A stretch of DNA of 35,972 nt from Salinivirgaceae bacterium (GTDB lineage: Bacteria; Bacteroidota; Bacteroidia; Bacteroidales; SZUA-534), in NCBI GenBank assembly GCA_017551905.1, contig JAFZKK010000059.1, positions 1-35,972 on the forward strand, given 5' to 3'. The notes beneath the pieces are model-generated. The model was not told where the DNA came from. It saw only the letters and a list, made by a program, of their open reading frames with translations, and searched no databases. Below are positions 17,168-24,569 of the stretch, piece after piece. The position numbers were made by a program, and so were the translations under genes. The number at the start of each line of letters is the position of its first letter. Position 1 is the first letter of the stretch.

Positions 17168-17192
17168 GTTGCATATCTTTAAATTATGCAAC
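17168..17192. repeat. 8-bp hairpin between the two stem-bounded elements
   Basis: GTTGCATA (17168-17175) and TATGCAAC (17185-17192) form a perfect inverted repeat around the 9-nt AT-rich loop TCTTTAAAT. It is followed by an A-run, not a T-run, so on the plus strand it is not a canonical terminator. Confidence 0.7.
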
Positions 17193-17199
17193 AAAAAAT

Positions 17200-17257
17200 C
17201 GCTTATCCGATTTTTCTAACGTGGGTACTTAAACCACTCTGCCGTCTCAAATAAGCG
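17200..17257. repeat. Stem-bounded element, copy 2 (adk-obgE intergenic)
   Basis: The 58-bp element is bounded by CGCTTAT and ATAAGCG. The core GGGTACTTAAACC (17223-17235) starts 23 nt from its left end, exactly as in copy 1. Sequence outside the ends and core has diverged, and the right arm is 6 nt shorter. Confidence 0.7.
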
Positions 17258-17348
17258 ACACAACAAATATAGAAATAAATATCAGGAACACAACTAAAAT
17301 AGATTTAATGATTTTCGGCCGTAATTCGCAAATTTCAAATCAACGGAA

Positions 17349-17356
17349 TATCTTTG
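17349..17356 (+). promoter_or_regulatory. Candidate -7 box for obgE
   Basis: TATCTTTG matches TAnnTTTG fully and ends 16 nt before the obgE ATG. A -33 element is not clear; the upstream DNA is occupied by the stem-bounded elements and AT-rich sequence. Confidence 0.6.
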
Positions 17357-17372
17357 CAGACAAATCACAGTT

Positions 17373-18365
17373 ATGGCAGATTCGAATTTTGTTGACTACG
17401 TAAAGATTTTTGCCCGTAGCGGCAAGGGTGGCGCGGGTTCAGCGCATTTCCGCCGTGCCAAATACGAGCCGATGGGCGGTCCCGACGGCGGCGACGGCGG
17501 CCGTGGCGGACACGTCATTCTGCGCGGCAACGCTCAGATGTGGACATTGCTTCACCTTCAGTTTCAGAAACATACGTTTGCCGACAATGGCGAATCGGGA
17601 ATGGGCGCACTCAAGCACGGCGCCGACGGCAAAGACATTGTGCTCGAAGTGCCGCTTGGCACGGTGGTTAAAGACGCCGAGACAATGGAGCCGCTCTTTG
17701 AAATCACCGCCGACGGCGAAGAGAAAATCCTGATGCGTGGCGGCCGTGGCGGACAAGGCAACAACCACTTCAAAACGGCCACAAACCAAGCACCGCGCTA
17801 TGCGCAGCCAGGCGAACCATTTGAGGAAGGCTGGCGCGTGCTCGAACTGAAAGTGCTTGCCGATGTGGGACTTGTGGGCTTCCCCAACGCTGGAAAATCG
17901 ACGCTGTTGTCGGTAGTTTCGGCGGCCAAACCGAAGATTGCCGATTACGCATTCACCACACTTGAACCGAATCTGGGCATTGTGTCGTACCGCGACAACC
18001 GCTCGTTTGTGATGGCCGACATTCCGGGCATTATTGAGGGTGCGCACGAAGGCAAAGGCTTGGGACTGAGATTTTTACGCCACATCGAACGCAACTCGGT
18101 GCTGTTGTTTATGGTTCCAGCCGATTCTGATGACATCAGCCGTGATTATCAAACACTTGTGAAAGAATTACGGCTCTACAACCCTGAGTTGCTCGACAAG
18201 CGCCGCGTTCTGGCCGTAACCAAGTGCGACATGCTCGACAACGAGCTGACCGCAGCACTCAAAAAGACACTCCCTGCCGATGTTCCGTGTGTTATGATTT
18301 CATCAGTAGCACGCACCGGACTCGAGCAACTGAAAGACTTGCTCTGGAAGGCGATAAATGATTGA
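17373..18365 (+). CDS. obgE: GTPase ObgE/CgtA
   Basis: A protein of 330 residues. Residues 1-160 are the glycine-rich Obg fold ([26 protein letters not shown]). The G domain follows with G1 GFPNAGKST (169-177), G3 DIPG (216-219) and G4 TKCD (283-286). It lacks the C-terminal OCT domain of some homologues and stops soon after the G domain. Obg is a ribosome-associated GTPase that works in 50S assembly and the stringent response. It is preceded by a -7 box and followed by a hexamer repeat array before the PAP2 gene. Confidence 0.96.
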   Translation: MADSNFVDYVKIFARSGKGGAGSAHFRRAKYEPMGGPDGGDGGRGGHVILRGNAQMWTLLHLQFQKHTFADNGESGMGALKHGADGKDIVLEVPLGTVVKDAETMEPLFEITADGEEKILMRGGRGGQGNNHFKTATNQAPRYAQPGEPFEEGWRVLELKVLADVGLVGFPNAGKSTLLSVVSAAKPKIADYAFTTLEPNLGIVSYRDNRSFVMADIPGIIEGAHEGKGLGLRFLRHIERNSVLLFMVPADSDDISRDYQTLVKELRLYNPELLDKRRVLAVTKCDMLDNELTAALKKTLPADVPCVMISSVARTGLEQLKDLLWKAIND

Positions 18366-18370
18366 AAACG

Positions 18371-18442
18371 CTGACACTGACACTAACGATGACGATAACG
18401 ATAACGATAACGATAACACTGACGAAAACGTAAACTAAAACC
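18371..18442 (+). repeat. Hexamer-periodic intergenic array, copy A
   Basis: Starting five bases after the obgE stop are ten consecutive hexamers: CTGACA twice, CTAACG, ATGACG, ATAACG three times, ATAACA, CTGACG and AAAACG, then TAAACTAAAACC. The consensus is close to ATAACG. It shares AAAACGTAAAC with two other intergenic sites in the window. It covers most of the obgE-PAP2 gap. Confidence 0.85.
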
Positions 18443-18480
18443 AACTTTCTAAACCTCTAAACTTTTAACTCTTACCTTTA

Positions 18481-19080
18481 ATGTTTGAGACTCTTGAATC
18501 GATTGACCGGCAATTGCTTCTACTGATAAACGGCTGGAACTCACCATTTTGCGATGAGTTAATGTGGCTTATCAGCGGACGATACACGTGGATTCCGCTC
18601 TACGTGATATTGATTGTGGCAATGCTGAGGAAAACCGGACGGCAATGGTGGCTGATGCTCATCGGCGTGGCGCTTGCCGTGGCTTTTGCCGACATCATTT
18701 CGGTTCAATGCTTCAAATACACGGTGATGCGCTACCGCCCTACCCACAACCTTGAGCTTGAGGGTGTGCTGCACATTGTACACGGCTACCACGGCGGCAT
18801 GTACGGATTTGTGTCGTCACACGCAGCCAACACTTTTGCTATCACGCTGTTTTCCAGCCTGATACTACAACGGTGCATTGTCACCATTCTGATGTTTGCG
18901 TGGGCCGCGCTGGTGTGCTACTCGCGCATGTACATAGGTGCCCACTACCCTGCCGACATCGCCTGCGGAGCCATTGTGGGCGCACTCTGCGGTTATGCCG
19001 CCTACCGCTTCTACCTGTGGCAAAACGACAAACGATTATCAACCCACAAACCTGAAAATCAACAAAATGGACGAGATTGA
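18481..19080 (+). CDS. PAP2-family membrane phosphatase
   Basis: A protein of 199 residues with about five membrane helices and the three phosphatase motifs of the PAP2 superfamily. These are KYTVMRYRP (K79, R86, P87), SSHA with H114 (in place of the common PSGH), and SRMYIGAHYPAD (R149, H155, D159). Such enzymes dephosphorylate lipid phosphates such as undecaprenyl pyrophosphate or phosphatidylglycerol phosphate, with the active site facing the periplasm; which substrate applies here is unknown. The last 14 bp overlap the start of the pseudouridine synthase gene, so translation is probably coupled. A hexamer array lies directly upstream. Confidence 0.88.
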   Translation: MFETLESIDRQLLLLINGWNSPFCDELMWLISGRYTWIPLYVILIVAMLRKTGRQWWLMLIGVALAVAFADIISVQCFKYTVMRYRPTHNLELEGVLHIVHGYHGGMYGFVSSHAANTFAITLFSSLILQRCIVTILMFAWAALVCYSRMYIGAHYPADIACGAIVGALCGYAAYRFYLWQNDKRLSTHKPENQQNGRD

Positions 19081-19765
19081 AATTCTGTACGAAGACAACC
19101 ACTTGATTGCCATAAACAAGCATTCGTCCGATTTGGCGCAAGGCGACAACACGGGCGACTCACCGTTGGCAAACAAGGTGGCTGAATATCTGAAAGTGAA
19201 ATACAACAAACCCGGCAATGTGTTTGTGGGCGTCACACACCGGCTCGACCGCCCCGTGTCGGGCGTGATGATTTTCGCCCGGACATCGAAGGCGCTGGAG
19301 CGGATGAACAGGCTCTTTAAGGAGAAATCGGACCTTGAGAAGATTTATTGGGCGATTGTCGAAAAACGTCCGCAAGAGCCTCAAGGAAAGTTGGTTAACT
19401 ATCTGCGCAAGAACGAGAAACAGAACAAATCGTACGTTTGCGCACCCACCGACGAGGGCGCAAAAGAGGCGCAACTCGAATACAAACTATTAGACGAGTC
19501 GGATAAATACTATCTTATTGAGGTAAAACTACTTACCGGCCGTCATCACCAGATTCGCGTGCAGCTGGCCAACATCGGCTGCGTAATCAAAGGCGACCTG
19601 AAATATGGTGCGCGCCGCTCGAACCCCGACGGCAGCATCAGCCTTCACGCGCGCCGCATCAGCTTCACCCACCCCGTGTCGAAACAGCACATCGACATTG
19701 TGGCACCGGTACCCGAAAACACACTGTGGAAATATTTCGAAAACCGCCAAACCGACAATAAATGA
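19067..19765 (+). CDS. RluA-family 23S rRNA/tRNA pseudouridine synthase
   Basis: A protein of 232 residues from MDEIEILYEDNHLIAINK (19067). Earlier in-frame codons run inside the PAP2 gene and encode Pro/Thr-rich residues unlike the family. The catalytic Asp is D61 in THRLDRPVSGV. The downstream LLTGRHHQIRVQLA and SLHARRISFTHP motifs are those of RluA-type enzymes. There is no S4 domain, so it is the compact form. It isomerises uridine in rRNA or tRNA; the position modified cannot be told. The start overlaps PAP2 by 14 bp, and its stop overlaps the next gene as ATGA. Confidence 0.9.
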   Translation: MDEIEILYEDNHLIAINKHSSDLAQGDNTGDSPLANKVAEYLKVKYNKPGNVFVGVTHRLDRPVSGVMIFARTSKALERMNRLFKEKSDLEKIYWAIVEKRPQEPQGKLVNYLRKNEKQNKSYVCAPTDEGAKEAQLEYKLLDESDKYYLIEVKLLTGRHHQIRVQLANIGCVIKGDLKYGARRSNPDGSISLHARRISFTHPVSKQHIDIVAPVPENTLWKYFENRQTDNK

Positions 19766-21003
19766 GCATCTTACGAAAGATAACGTTGGCATTTTCGCTG
19801 TTTTGCCTGATTTTGAGCGCACAGGGACAGATGCTGTTCCAATCAAAATCGACAAGGCAATTAGTAGCCGACATGCTGCCACGTAACTCTTTCGGTATCA
19901 CCATTGTAGACTGCCGTTACCGCGGACATCCGAAATCAATATCATCGTTTGTAGCGACATCGGAGTATCTGCCTATCCAGACGGGAATAATAATGACAAC
20001 CGGTGTGGCTACATGGGCTGGCTATCCCAACGACTCGGGCAGCTCTGGCTGCGCCATGTTCACTCCCGGTGACAAGCGCCTCGACAGCATTGCCGGCGCC
20101 AAGACAACCGACGCCGCAATACTCGAGATTGAGTTCATAGCCAACACCGACGAGATGTCGTTCGAATATTTTTTCGCGTCGGAGGAGTACCCTGAATATG
20201 TGAACAAGGGCGTGAACGACGTGTTCGCCTTTTTTATCGAAGGTCCTGGCTACGACACACTTTGCAACATTGCCAAGCTGCCCACAACCGGCGAGCCAAT
20301 CACCGTCGACCATGTGAACGCCAACCGCAACGCCGATTTCTACATCGAAAACAAGTCGTGGCGCGGCTACACAATCGAAAATCCGGGCAACAGTCTGGCC
20401 AGCATCTTCCAGTTCGACGGCATGACAAAGTTGCTTGAGGCCAAAGCCAAGATACGCCCCTACGCCACCTATAAGCTGATAATGGCCATTGCCGACGTGG
20501 GCGACAACATCTACGACTCGGGCGTCTTCATCAAAGCGCACTCGCTCACAAGCTCGGGCAAGCTGCAGCCCATTGCGCCCTATCTGAAATCCGAAATCGA
20601 GAAACGCAAGCACCTTATTGGCTTCGACCGCATCCGTGTTGAAGGCGACGCTGTCGGGTTCGACAAGACAATCCATTTCGACTTCAACTCGTATGAGATT
20701 CTGTCGGAAGACACCACCGCTCTCAACGAGATTGCCGAGCTTCTGAAACTGTTTTTCGACGCCACACTTAAGCTCGTTGGCCACACCGACGACGTTGGCT
20801 CCGACGAGTACAACATCGATTTGAGCCTGCACCGCGCCCAATCAGTTTCCAACTATCTGCAAGACTGCGGCATCGACAAAAAACGCATCACCATTGAAGG
20901 CAAAGGCAAGCGCCAGCCTCTTACACGGGCGCAAACCGAAGCCGCACGAAGAATGAACCGGCGCGTCGAGTTTGTCATCTACGGCAAACAAATGAAGGAA
21001 TAG
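19762..21003 (+). CDS. Exported choice-of-anchor L domain / OmpA-like protein
   Basis: A protein of 413 residues with a signal peptide (MSILRKITLAFSLFCLILSAQG). Residues about 40-265 match the choice-of-anchor L domain: ITTGVATWAG-like text, SGCAMFTPGD, ILEIEFIANTDEMSFEYFFASEEYPEYV and NDVFAFFIEGPG. That domain is usually found in large surface proteins of Bacteroidota. Residues about 300-413 are an OmpA/MotB-type peptidoglycan-binding domain: IHFDFNSYEILSED, LVGHTDDVGSDEYNIDLSLH and RAQSVSNYL. The combination suggests a periplasmic or outer-membrane-linked protein tethered to murein. Its ATG overlaps the stop of the pseudouridine synthase gene, an unusual partner for a surface protein. Function unknown. 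Confidence 0.85.
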   Translation: MSILRKITLAFSLFCLILSAQGQMLFQSKSTRQLVADMLPRNSFGITIVDCRYRGHPKSISSFVATSEYLPIQTGIIMTTGVATWAGYPNDSGSSGCAMFTPGDKRLDSIAGAKTTDAAILEIEFIANTDEMSFEYFFASEEYPEYVNKGVNDVFAFFIEGPGYDTLCNIAKLPTTGEPITVDHVNANRNADFYIENKSWRGYTIENPGNSLASIFQFDGMTKLLEAKAKIRPYATYKLIMAIADVGDNIYDSGVFIKAHSLTSSGKLQPIAPYLKSEIEKRKHLIGFDRIRVEGDAVGFDKTIHFDFNSYEILSEDTTALNEIAELLKLFFDATLKLVGHTDDVGSDEYNIDLSLHRAQSVSNYLQDCGIDKKRITIEGKGKRQPLTRAQTEAARRMNRRVEFVIYGKQMKE

Positions 21004-21122
21004 CACCGCCGCACGCCGTTACAGCCCGGCTTTCAAAATTTTTATCGGCCACTAAAAAATATGTGTTGTCTGTTAAGAAAAAAATTACTTTTACACCTTT
21101 AATAATTGTCGATTAAAAAACA

Positions 21123-21130
21123 TATTTTTG
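21123..21130 (+). promoter_or_regulatory. Candidate -7 box for the siaC-like gene
   Basis: TATTTTTG fits TAnnTTTG and ends 16 nt before the ATG at 21147. The TTG at 21106-21108 is only 14 nt upstream, so the -33 part is not convincing. Confidence 0.45.
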
Positions 21131-21146
21131 GTAAAAATATAGGGCA

Positions 21147-21524
21147 ATGAGACCGCTTGTTATCAATAAGACAACCACAACGCCGAAAGTCACGCTTGAC
21201 AAGGCCGAGGGGATATTTAAGTTTGAAGGTGTTTCGCGTCCTGAGGATGTCCTGAAATTCTACAATCCGGTATTCGAGTGGATTCAGGAGTATCTGCAAG
21301 ACCCGAACCAGAAGACTGTTGTTGAGTTCCAGCTGATTTACCACAACACGGCATCGGCCAAGATTATCGTTAAACTGATTAACCAGTTCAAAAAGCTGGC
21401 TGCCGCCAATAAAGAAGTTGAAATCAAATGGTACTACCGCGAGAACGACGAGGACATCAAGGAGTCGGGCGAAGACTATAAATCATTGATAGACATTCCT
21501 TTCGAACTAATAGAGATAGCATGA
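21147..21524 (+). CDS. SiaC-family (DUF1987) regulatory phosphoprotein
   Basis: A protein of 125 residues recognised as DUF1987/SiaC from TPKVTLDKAEGIFKFEGVSRPED, FYNPVFEWIQEYL and VEFQLIYHNTASAKIIVKLI. The residues SAKII lie where SiaC proteins carry a phosphorylatable Ser/Thr. In Pseudomonas, SiaC is controlled by a kinase (SiaB) and phosphatase (SiaA) and activates the diguanylate cyclase SiaD. None of these partners is present in this window, so the local role is open. The stop overlaps the RidA start (ATGA), indicating coupled translation. Cytoplasmic; no signal sequence. Confidence 0.82.
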   Translation: MRPLVINKTTTTPKVTLDKAEGIFKFEGVSRPEDVLKFYNPVFEWIQEYLQDPNQKTVVEFQLIYHNTASAKIIVKLINQFKKLAAANKEVEIKWYYRENDEDIKESGEDYKSLIDIPFELIEIA

Positions 21525-21904
21525 AACGCATAATATCTACCGCCGATGCGCCACAAGCCATTGGGCCGTACAGCCAAGCCGTTGAAGCCAACGGCTTTGT
21601 TTTTATTTCGGGACAGATTCCGATTGTGCCGGCCACAGGCCAGATGCCCGAAGGCATTGAGGCTCAGACAGAACAGGTGATGCGCAACATTGGCGCCATT
21701 CTGAAAGCCGCCGGACTTGGCTACGCCGATGTGGTGAAAAGCACGGTGTTGCTAAAAAACATTGCCGACTTTGCCGCAATGAACGGCATCTACGCAAAAT
21801 ATTTCACCACCGACTGCCCTGCCCGTGCCGCGTTTGAAGTGGGCGCACTGCCCAAAGGCGCACTCATCGAGGTGGAGGTGATAGCCTGCGCGGCCAACAA
21901 ATAA
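21521..21904 (+). CDS. ridA: RidA family enamine/imine deaminase
   Basis: A protein of 127 residues of the YjgF/YER057c/UK114 family. Landmarks are APQAIGPYSQAVEANGFVFISGQIP near the N-terminus and CPARAAFEVGALPKGALIEVEVIA at the C-terminus, which includes the conserved Arg that binds the substrate carboxylate. RidA hydrolyses reactive 2-aminoacrylate and related enamines released by PLP-dependent enzymes, protecting other enzymes. It works as a trimer in the cytoplasm. It is translationally coupled to the SiaC-like gene by a 4-bp overlap. Length and motifs are ordinary. Confidence 0.95.
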   Translation: MKRIISTADAPQAIGPYSQAVEANGFVFISGQIPIVPATGQMPEGIEAQTEQVMRNIGAILKAAGLGYADVVKSTVLLKNIADFAAMNGIYAKYFTTDCPARAAFEVGALPKGALIEVEVIACAANK

Positions 21905-21951
21905 CCGACAATCATTATTTTCACCATATTGATAATCAAAAATTTACAACT

Positions 21952-22566
21952 ATGAAAAGAATTGCCAGACAAACGCTTGCCGCCGTGCTTCTGATGTGTT
22001 GCACAATGGGCGCATACGCTCAAAAATTGGAGAACGACCTTTTTGTATCGTTAGGCCGGTTTATCGAAGCCGACACCGACACCATTGGCACCACCAAGGG
22101 GCAAACGAAAAAAATAGGTTATGGACTGAATTTCTATCTAACTGACAATTACTCGGTTATGGCTGCGGTTGTCAGTCACTTCGACACGGAAAAGTCAATA
22201 TTCGAATCGGCCAAATATACATTTATCGATGTGCCAATTCTGTTTCAATACCACACGACCAACAACGGCGTCGGCAATCTGATGCTGGGTTGCGGACCGG
22301 TGATTTCGAAATGTATCCACAACGATTACTACGAGACCGAAGACTCGCGCCACGGACTCAACCATAAGAAAAAAATCAAAGAGGTGAATTTCAGCCTGAT
22401 GCCTTGCATAGCCTACGAGATGCAGATTTTGCGTTTCCAGATTGACGCCAACATCGGCTTGCGCGATATGAAGAGGCAGTATAAAGTAAGGGAGACCGGC
22501 GAGAGCCTTACTCCTGGACACAATCACCTTCATAATGTGTGCTTTACGCTTGGAATAAAGTTATAA
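21952..22566 (+). CDS. Outer-membrane beta-barrel protein (hypothetical)
   Basis: A protein of 204 residues with a clear signal peptide ending at GAYA before QKLEND (residue 23). The mature part alternates short amphipathic beta-strand-like stretches (KKIGYGLNFYLTDNYSVMAAVV, FIDVPILFQYHT, GNLMLGCGPVIS) and ends in a hydrophobic strand CFTLGIKL, as in small PorT/OmpW-like barrels of Bacteroidota. The exact family is not recognised. It follows ridA by 47 bp and is immediately followed by a hexamer repeat array. Probable outer-membrane location; role unknown. Confidence 0.7.
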   Translation: MKRIARQTLAAVLLMCCTMGAYAQKLENDLFVSLGRFIEADTDTIGTTKGQTKKIGYGLNFYLTDNYSVMAAVVSHFDTEKSIFESAKYTFIDVPILFQYHTTNNGVGNLMLGCGPVISKCIHNDYYETEDSRHGLNHKKKIKEVNFSLMPCIAYEMQILRFQIDANIGLRDMKRQYKVRETGESLTPGHNHLHNVCFTLGIKL

Positions 22567-22636
22567 GACGATAACGTTAACGATAACGATAACTAAAACG
22601 TAAACGTAAACACTCACTAAACTTTAAACTCTAAAC
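22567..22636 (+). repeat. Hexamer-periodic intergenic array, copy B
   Basis: It begins directly at the stop codon of the barrel gene: GACG, ATAACG, TTAACG, ATAACG, ATAACT, AAAACG, TAAACG, TAAACA, CTCACT, then AAACTT-type units. It has the same six-base register and ATAACG consensus as the array after obgE and shares AAAACGTAAAC (22595-22605). It ends just before purE. Confidence 0.8.
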
Positions 22637-22649
22637 ACTAATCATTAAC

Positions 22650-23159
22650 ATGACACCAATTGTTAGCATAATAATGGGCAGCACATCGGATATGCCGGTG
22701 ATGGAAAAAGCCGCTCAGTTTCTGAACGATATGGAGATTCCGTTCGAGATGAACGCCTTGTCGGCACACCGCACACCCAATGAGGTGGAGCAATTTGCCG
22801 CCGGAGCCAAAGGCCGTGGAATCAAGGTGATAATTGCCGGAGCCGGAATGGCCGCAGCCCTGCCGGGCGTTGTGGCAGCCAGCACCACGGTGCCTGTTAT
22901 TGGTGTGCCAATCAAAGGCATGCTCGATGGCCTCGACGCAATGCTCTCGATGATTCAGATGCCTCCTGGAATCCCCGTTGCAACGGTTGCCGTAAACGGT
23001 GCGCTGAATGCCGCCATCCTTGCCGCCGAAATGCTCGCCCTTGCCGATGCCAATCTCGACAAAAAAATGACCGCCTACAAAGAAGGTCTGAAACAAAAGA
23101 TTGTAAAGGCAAACGCCGAACTTGCAGAGGTTAAGACTTGGAATTTCAAGACGAATTGA
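22650..23159 (+). CDS. purE: N5-carboxyaminoimidazole ribonucleotide mutase (PurE)
   Basis: A protein of 169 residues. The N-terminal IIMGSTSDMPVMEKAAQFL, the catalytic SAHRTP and the IIAGAGMAAALPGVVA and IQMPPGIPVATVAVNGALNAAILAAEML segments identify class I PurE, which converts N5-CAIR to CAIR in de novo purine synthesis. The loop reads GAGMAAALPG, where E. coli has GAGGAAHLPG, so one His seen there is replaced by Ala; the SAHRTP His is kept. Length fits the octameric enzyme. It stands alone between the hexamer array and a terminator. Confidence 0.93.
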   Translation: MTPIVSIIMGSTSDMPVMEKAAQFLNDMEIPFEMNALSAHRTPNEVEQFAAGAKGRGIKVIIAGAGMAAALPGVVAASTTVPVIGVPIKGMLDGLDAMLSMIQMPPGIPVATVAVNGALNAAILAAEMLALADANLDKKMTAYKEGLKQKIVKANAELAEVKTWNFKTN

Positions 23160-23180
23160 GTGTTAAAACGCCAAACATAT

Positions 23181-23221
23181 CGGCAACTATCACATAATGA
23201 GGTTGATAGTTGCCGTTTTTT
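23181..23221 (+). terminator. Rho-independent terminator after purE
   Basis: CGGCAACTATCA (23181-23192) pairs perfectly over 12 bp with TGATAGTTGCCG (23204-23215), followed by six T. The loop is 11 nt. Confidence 0.92.
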
Positions 23222-23269
23222 ATAAATACCAGTCAATAACCGAGAAGCAAAAAAGCAACAACCTGTTTC

Positions 23270-23300
23270 TTGACAAGCGTGAAAGCCCGAGTTATTTTTG
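23270..23300 (+). promoter_or_regulatory. Promoter of the XRE-zinc ribbon operon (TTG-N20-TATTTTTG)
   Basis: TTG at 23270-23272 is followed after exactly 20 nt by TATTTTTG (23293-23300), a full Bacteroidota promoter, 29 nt before the ATG at 23330. Confidence 0.7.
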
Positions 23301-23329
23301 CATCGTCAAACATTAAAAACGATGAAAAT

Positions 23330-23770
23330 ATGGAAGTTAAGGACATTTTAAGAAATCTGCGCGAACGCAACAATCTGACACAGGAACAAATGGCGGAGCG
23401 CGTGAATGTTACCCGTCAGGCCGTGAGCCGTTGGGAAACTGGTGAGACACAGCCAAATCCCGAAATGCTGAAAGTGCTGTCGCGGAAATTTGATGTTTCA
23501 ATCAACACTTTGCTTGGCTCGCCGCGGACGCTGATTTGCCAGTGCTGCGGAATGCCGCTCACCGAGGATTCGATGATTAGCCGCGATGCCGATGGCAACT
23601 TCAACGAGGAGTATTGCAAATGGTGCTTTGCCGACGGAAAATTCACCTACGAGAGCAAAAAACAACTTATCGATTTCTGCGTGGAGCACCTTGCAAACAA
23701 CGCATGGCCGAAAGAGCAAGTCAGAGCGCACATGGAAGCGGTTGTTCCAACGTTAAAACATTGGAAATAA
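23330..23770 (+). CDS. XRE-family regulator with C-terminal zinc-ribbon domain
   Basis: A protein of 146 residues from MEVKDILRNLRERNNLTQ (23330). A longer reading from 23270 would begin inside the promoter and is rejected. Residues 1-60 are a Cro/CI-type helix-turn-helix (TQEQMAERVNVTRQAVSRWETG). After a short linker comes a putative zinc ribbon: CQCCGMPL with a second pair CKWC about 28 residues later, the pattern of the putative zinc ribbon family seen in small stand-alone proteins. The fusion suggests a DNA-binding regulator sensing metal or redox state, though no ligand is known. It is the first gene of a unit: SDR starts 7 bp later. Confidence 0.85.
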   Translation: MEVKDILRNLRERNNLTQEQMAERVNVTRQAVSRWETGETQPNPEMLKVLSRKFDVSINTLLGSPRTLICQCCGMPLTEDSMISRDADGNFNEEYCKWCFADGKFTYESKKQLIDFCVEHLANNAWPKEQVRAHMEAVVPTLKHWK

Positions 23771-23777
23771 GTTAAAA

Positions 23778-24545
23778 ATGAAAGACATTGCCATAGTAAC
23801 CGGTGCAAGTAGCGGAATTGGCCGCGAGTTTGTAAAACTTTTGCTCGGGCGCAAGGAGGTTGACGAGATTTGGATTATAGCACGAAACGCCGACCGTCTG
23901 CAATCAATGGTGGCAGAATTTGGCGACAAGTTGAAACCCATACCGATGGATTTATCTGACATTGAACAGATTAAATCGCTATCAAGCACATTGAAAATCG
24001 CCGATGCTAACATCAGTTTTTTAATAAACAGCGCCGGTTTCGGCAAATTTGGCTCTTACAGCGACATTGGCATTGACGAGTCGGTTAACATGATTGACCT
24101 GAATATCAGCGGTTTGGTGGCAATGGGGCTTGTGTGTCTGCCGTTTATGACGCGGGGCGCGCGGATAATCAACATTGCGTCGCAAGCGTCGTTTCAGCCA
24201 CTGCCCTACCTCAACGTGTACAGCGCCACCAAAGCCTTTGTGCGCAACTATTCGCATGCGCTAAACGTTGAACTGAAAGAGCGCAGGATAACCGTGACTG
24301 CCGTATGTCCGGGCTGGATGGACACGGCCTTTATCGACCGCGGCAAAACCGATGCCACAAAAACAGTCAGCCGATTTGTGAATATGACAACGCCCGATGT
24401 GGTGGCAGCCAAAGCCTTACGCGATGCGATGCGTGGCAAGGATATTTCAACTTATTCGCTCTATGTAAAGTTCAACCGATTGGTTGCCAAATTGTTGCCG
24501 CAACGCATAATGATGAAAATCTGGTTAAGGCAGCAAAATTTATAA
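23778..24545 (+). CDS. Short-chain dehydrogenase/reductase (SDR)
   Basis: A protein of 255 residues with the classical SDR Rossmann motif TGASSGIG (residues 8-15), the NSAGFG motif (NAG-type) and the active-site YSATK (Y148, K152) preceded by ASQAS with the catalytic Ser. The family oxidises or reduces alcohols and ketones with NAD(P). CPGWMDTAF follows as in DltE/YohF-like members. The substrate cannot be predicted. It is translated 7 bp after the XRE-zinc ribbon gene. The next open frame (methyltransferase) continues in the same frame directly after its TAA stop. Confidence 0.88.
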   Translation: MKDIAIVTGASSGIGREFVKLLLGRKEVDEIWIIARNADRLQSMVAEFGDKLKPIPMDLSDIEQIKSLSSTLKIADANISFLINSAGFGKFGSYSDIGIDESVNMIDLNISGLVAMGLVCLPFMTRGARIINIASQASFQPLPYLNVYSATKAFVRNYSHALNVELKERRITVTAVCPGWMDTAFIDRGKTDATKTVSRFVNMTTPDVVAAKALRDAMRGKDISTYSLYVKFNRLVAKLLPQRIMMKIWLRQQNL

Positions 24546-24569
24546 TACAACATTTTAATTCTCAAACAA

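Noticed and set aside
17102..17257. Interpretation of the adk-obgE elements as integron attC sites or as terminators
   Set aside because: The expected core GTTRRRY/RYYYAAC pairs were not recognisable and no integrase is near; T-runs do not follow the stems, and a proper adk terminator already lies at 17046-17079.
17102..17257. Invertible phase-variation segment formed by CGCTTAT/ATAAGCG repeats
   Set aside because: Seven-to-nine-bp repeats only 45-150 bp apart, with no recombinase gene nearby, give too little support.
18371..18442. CRISPR array interpretation of the hexamer repeats
   Set aside because: Units are six bases without spacers, and there are no cas genes.
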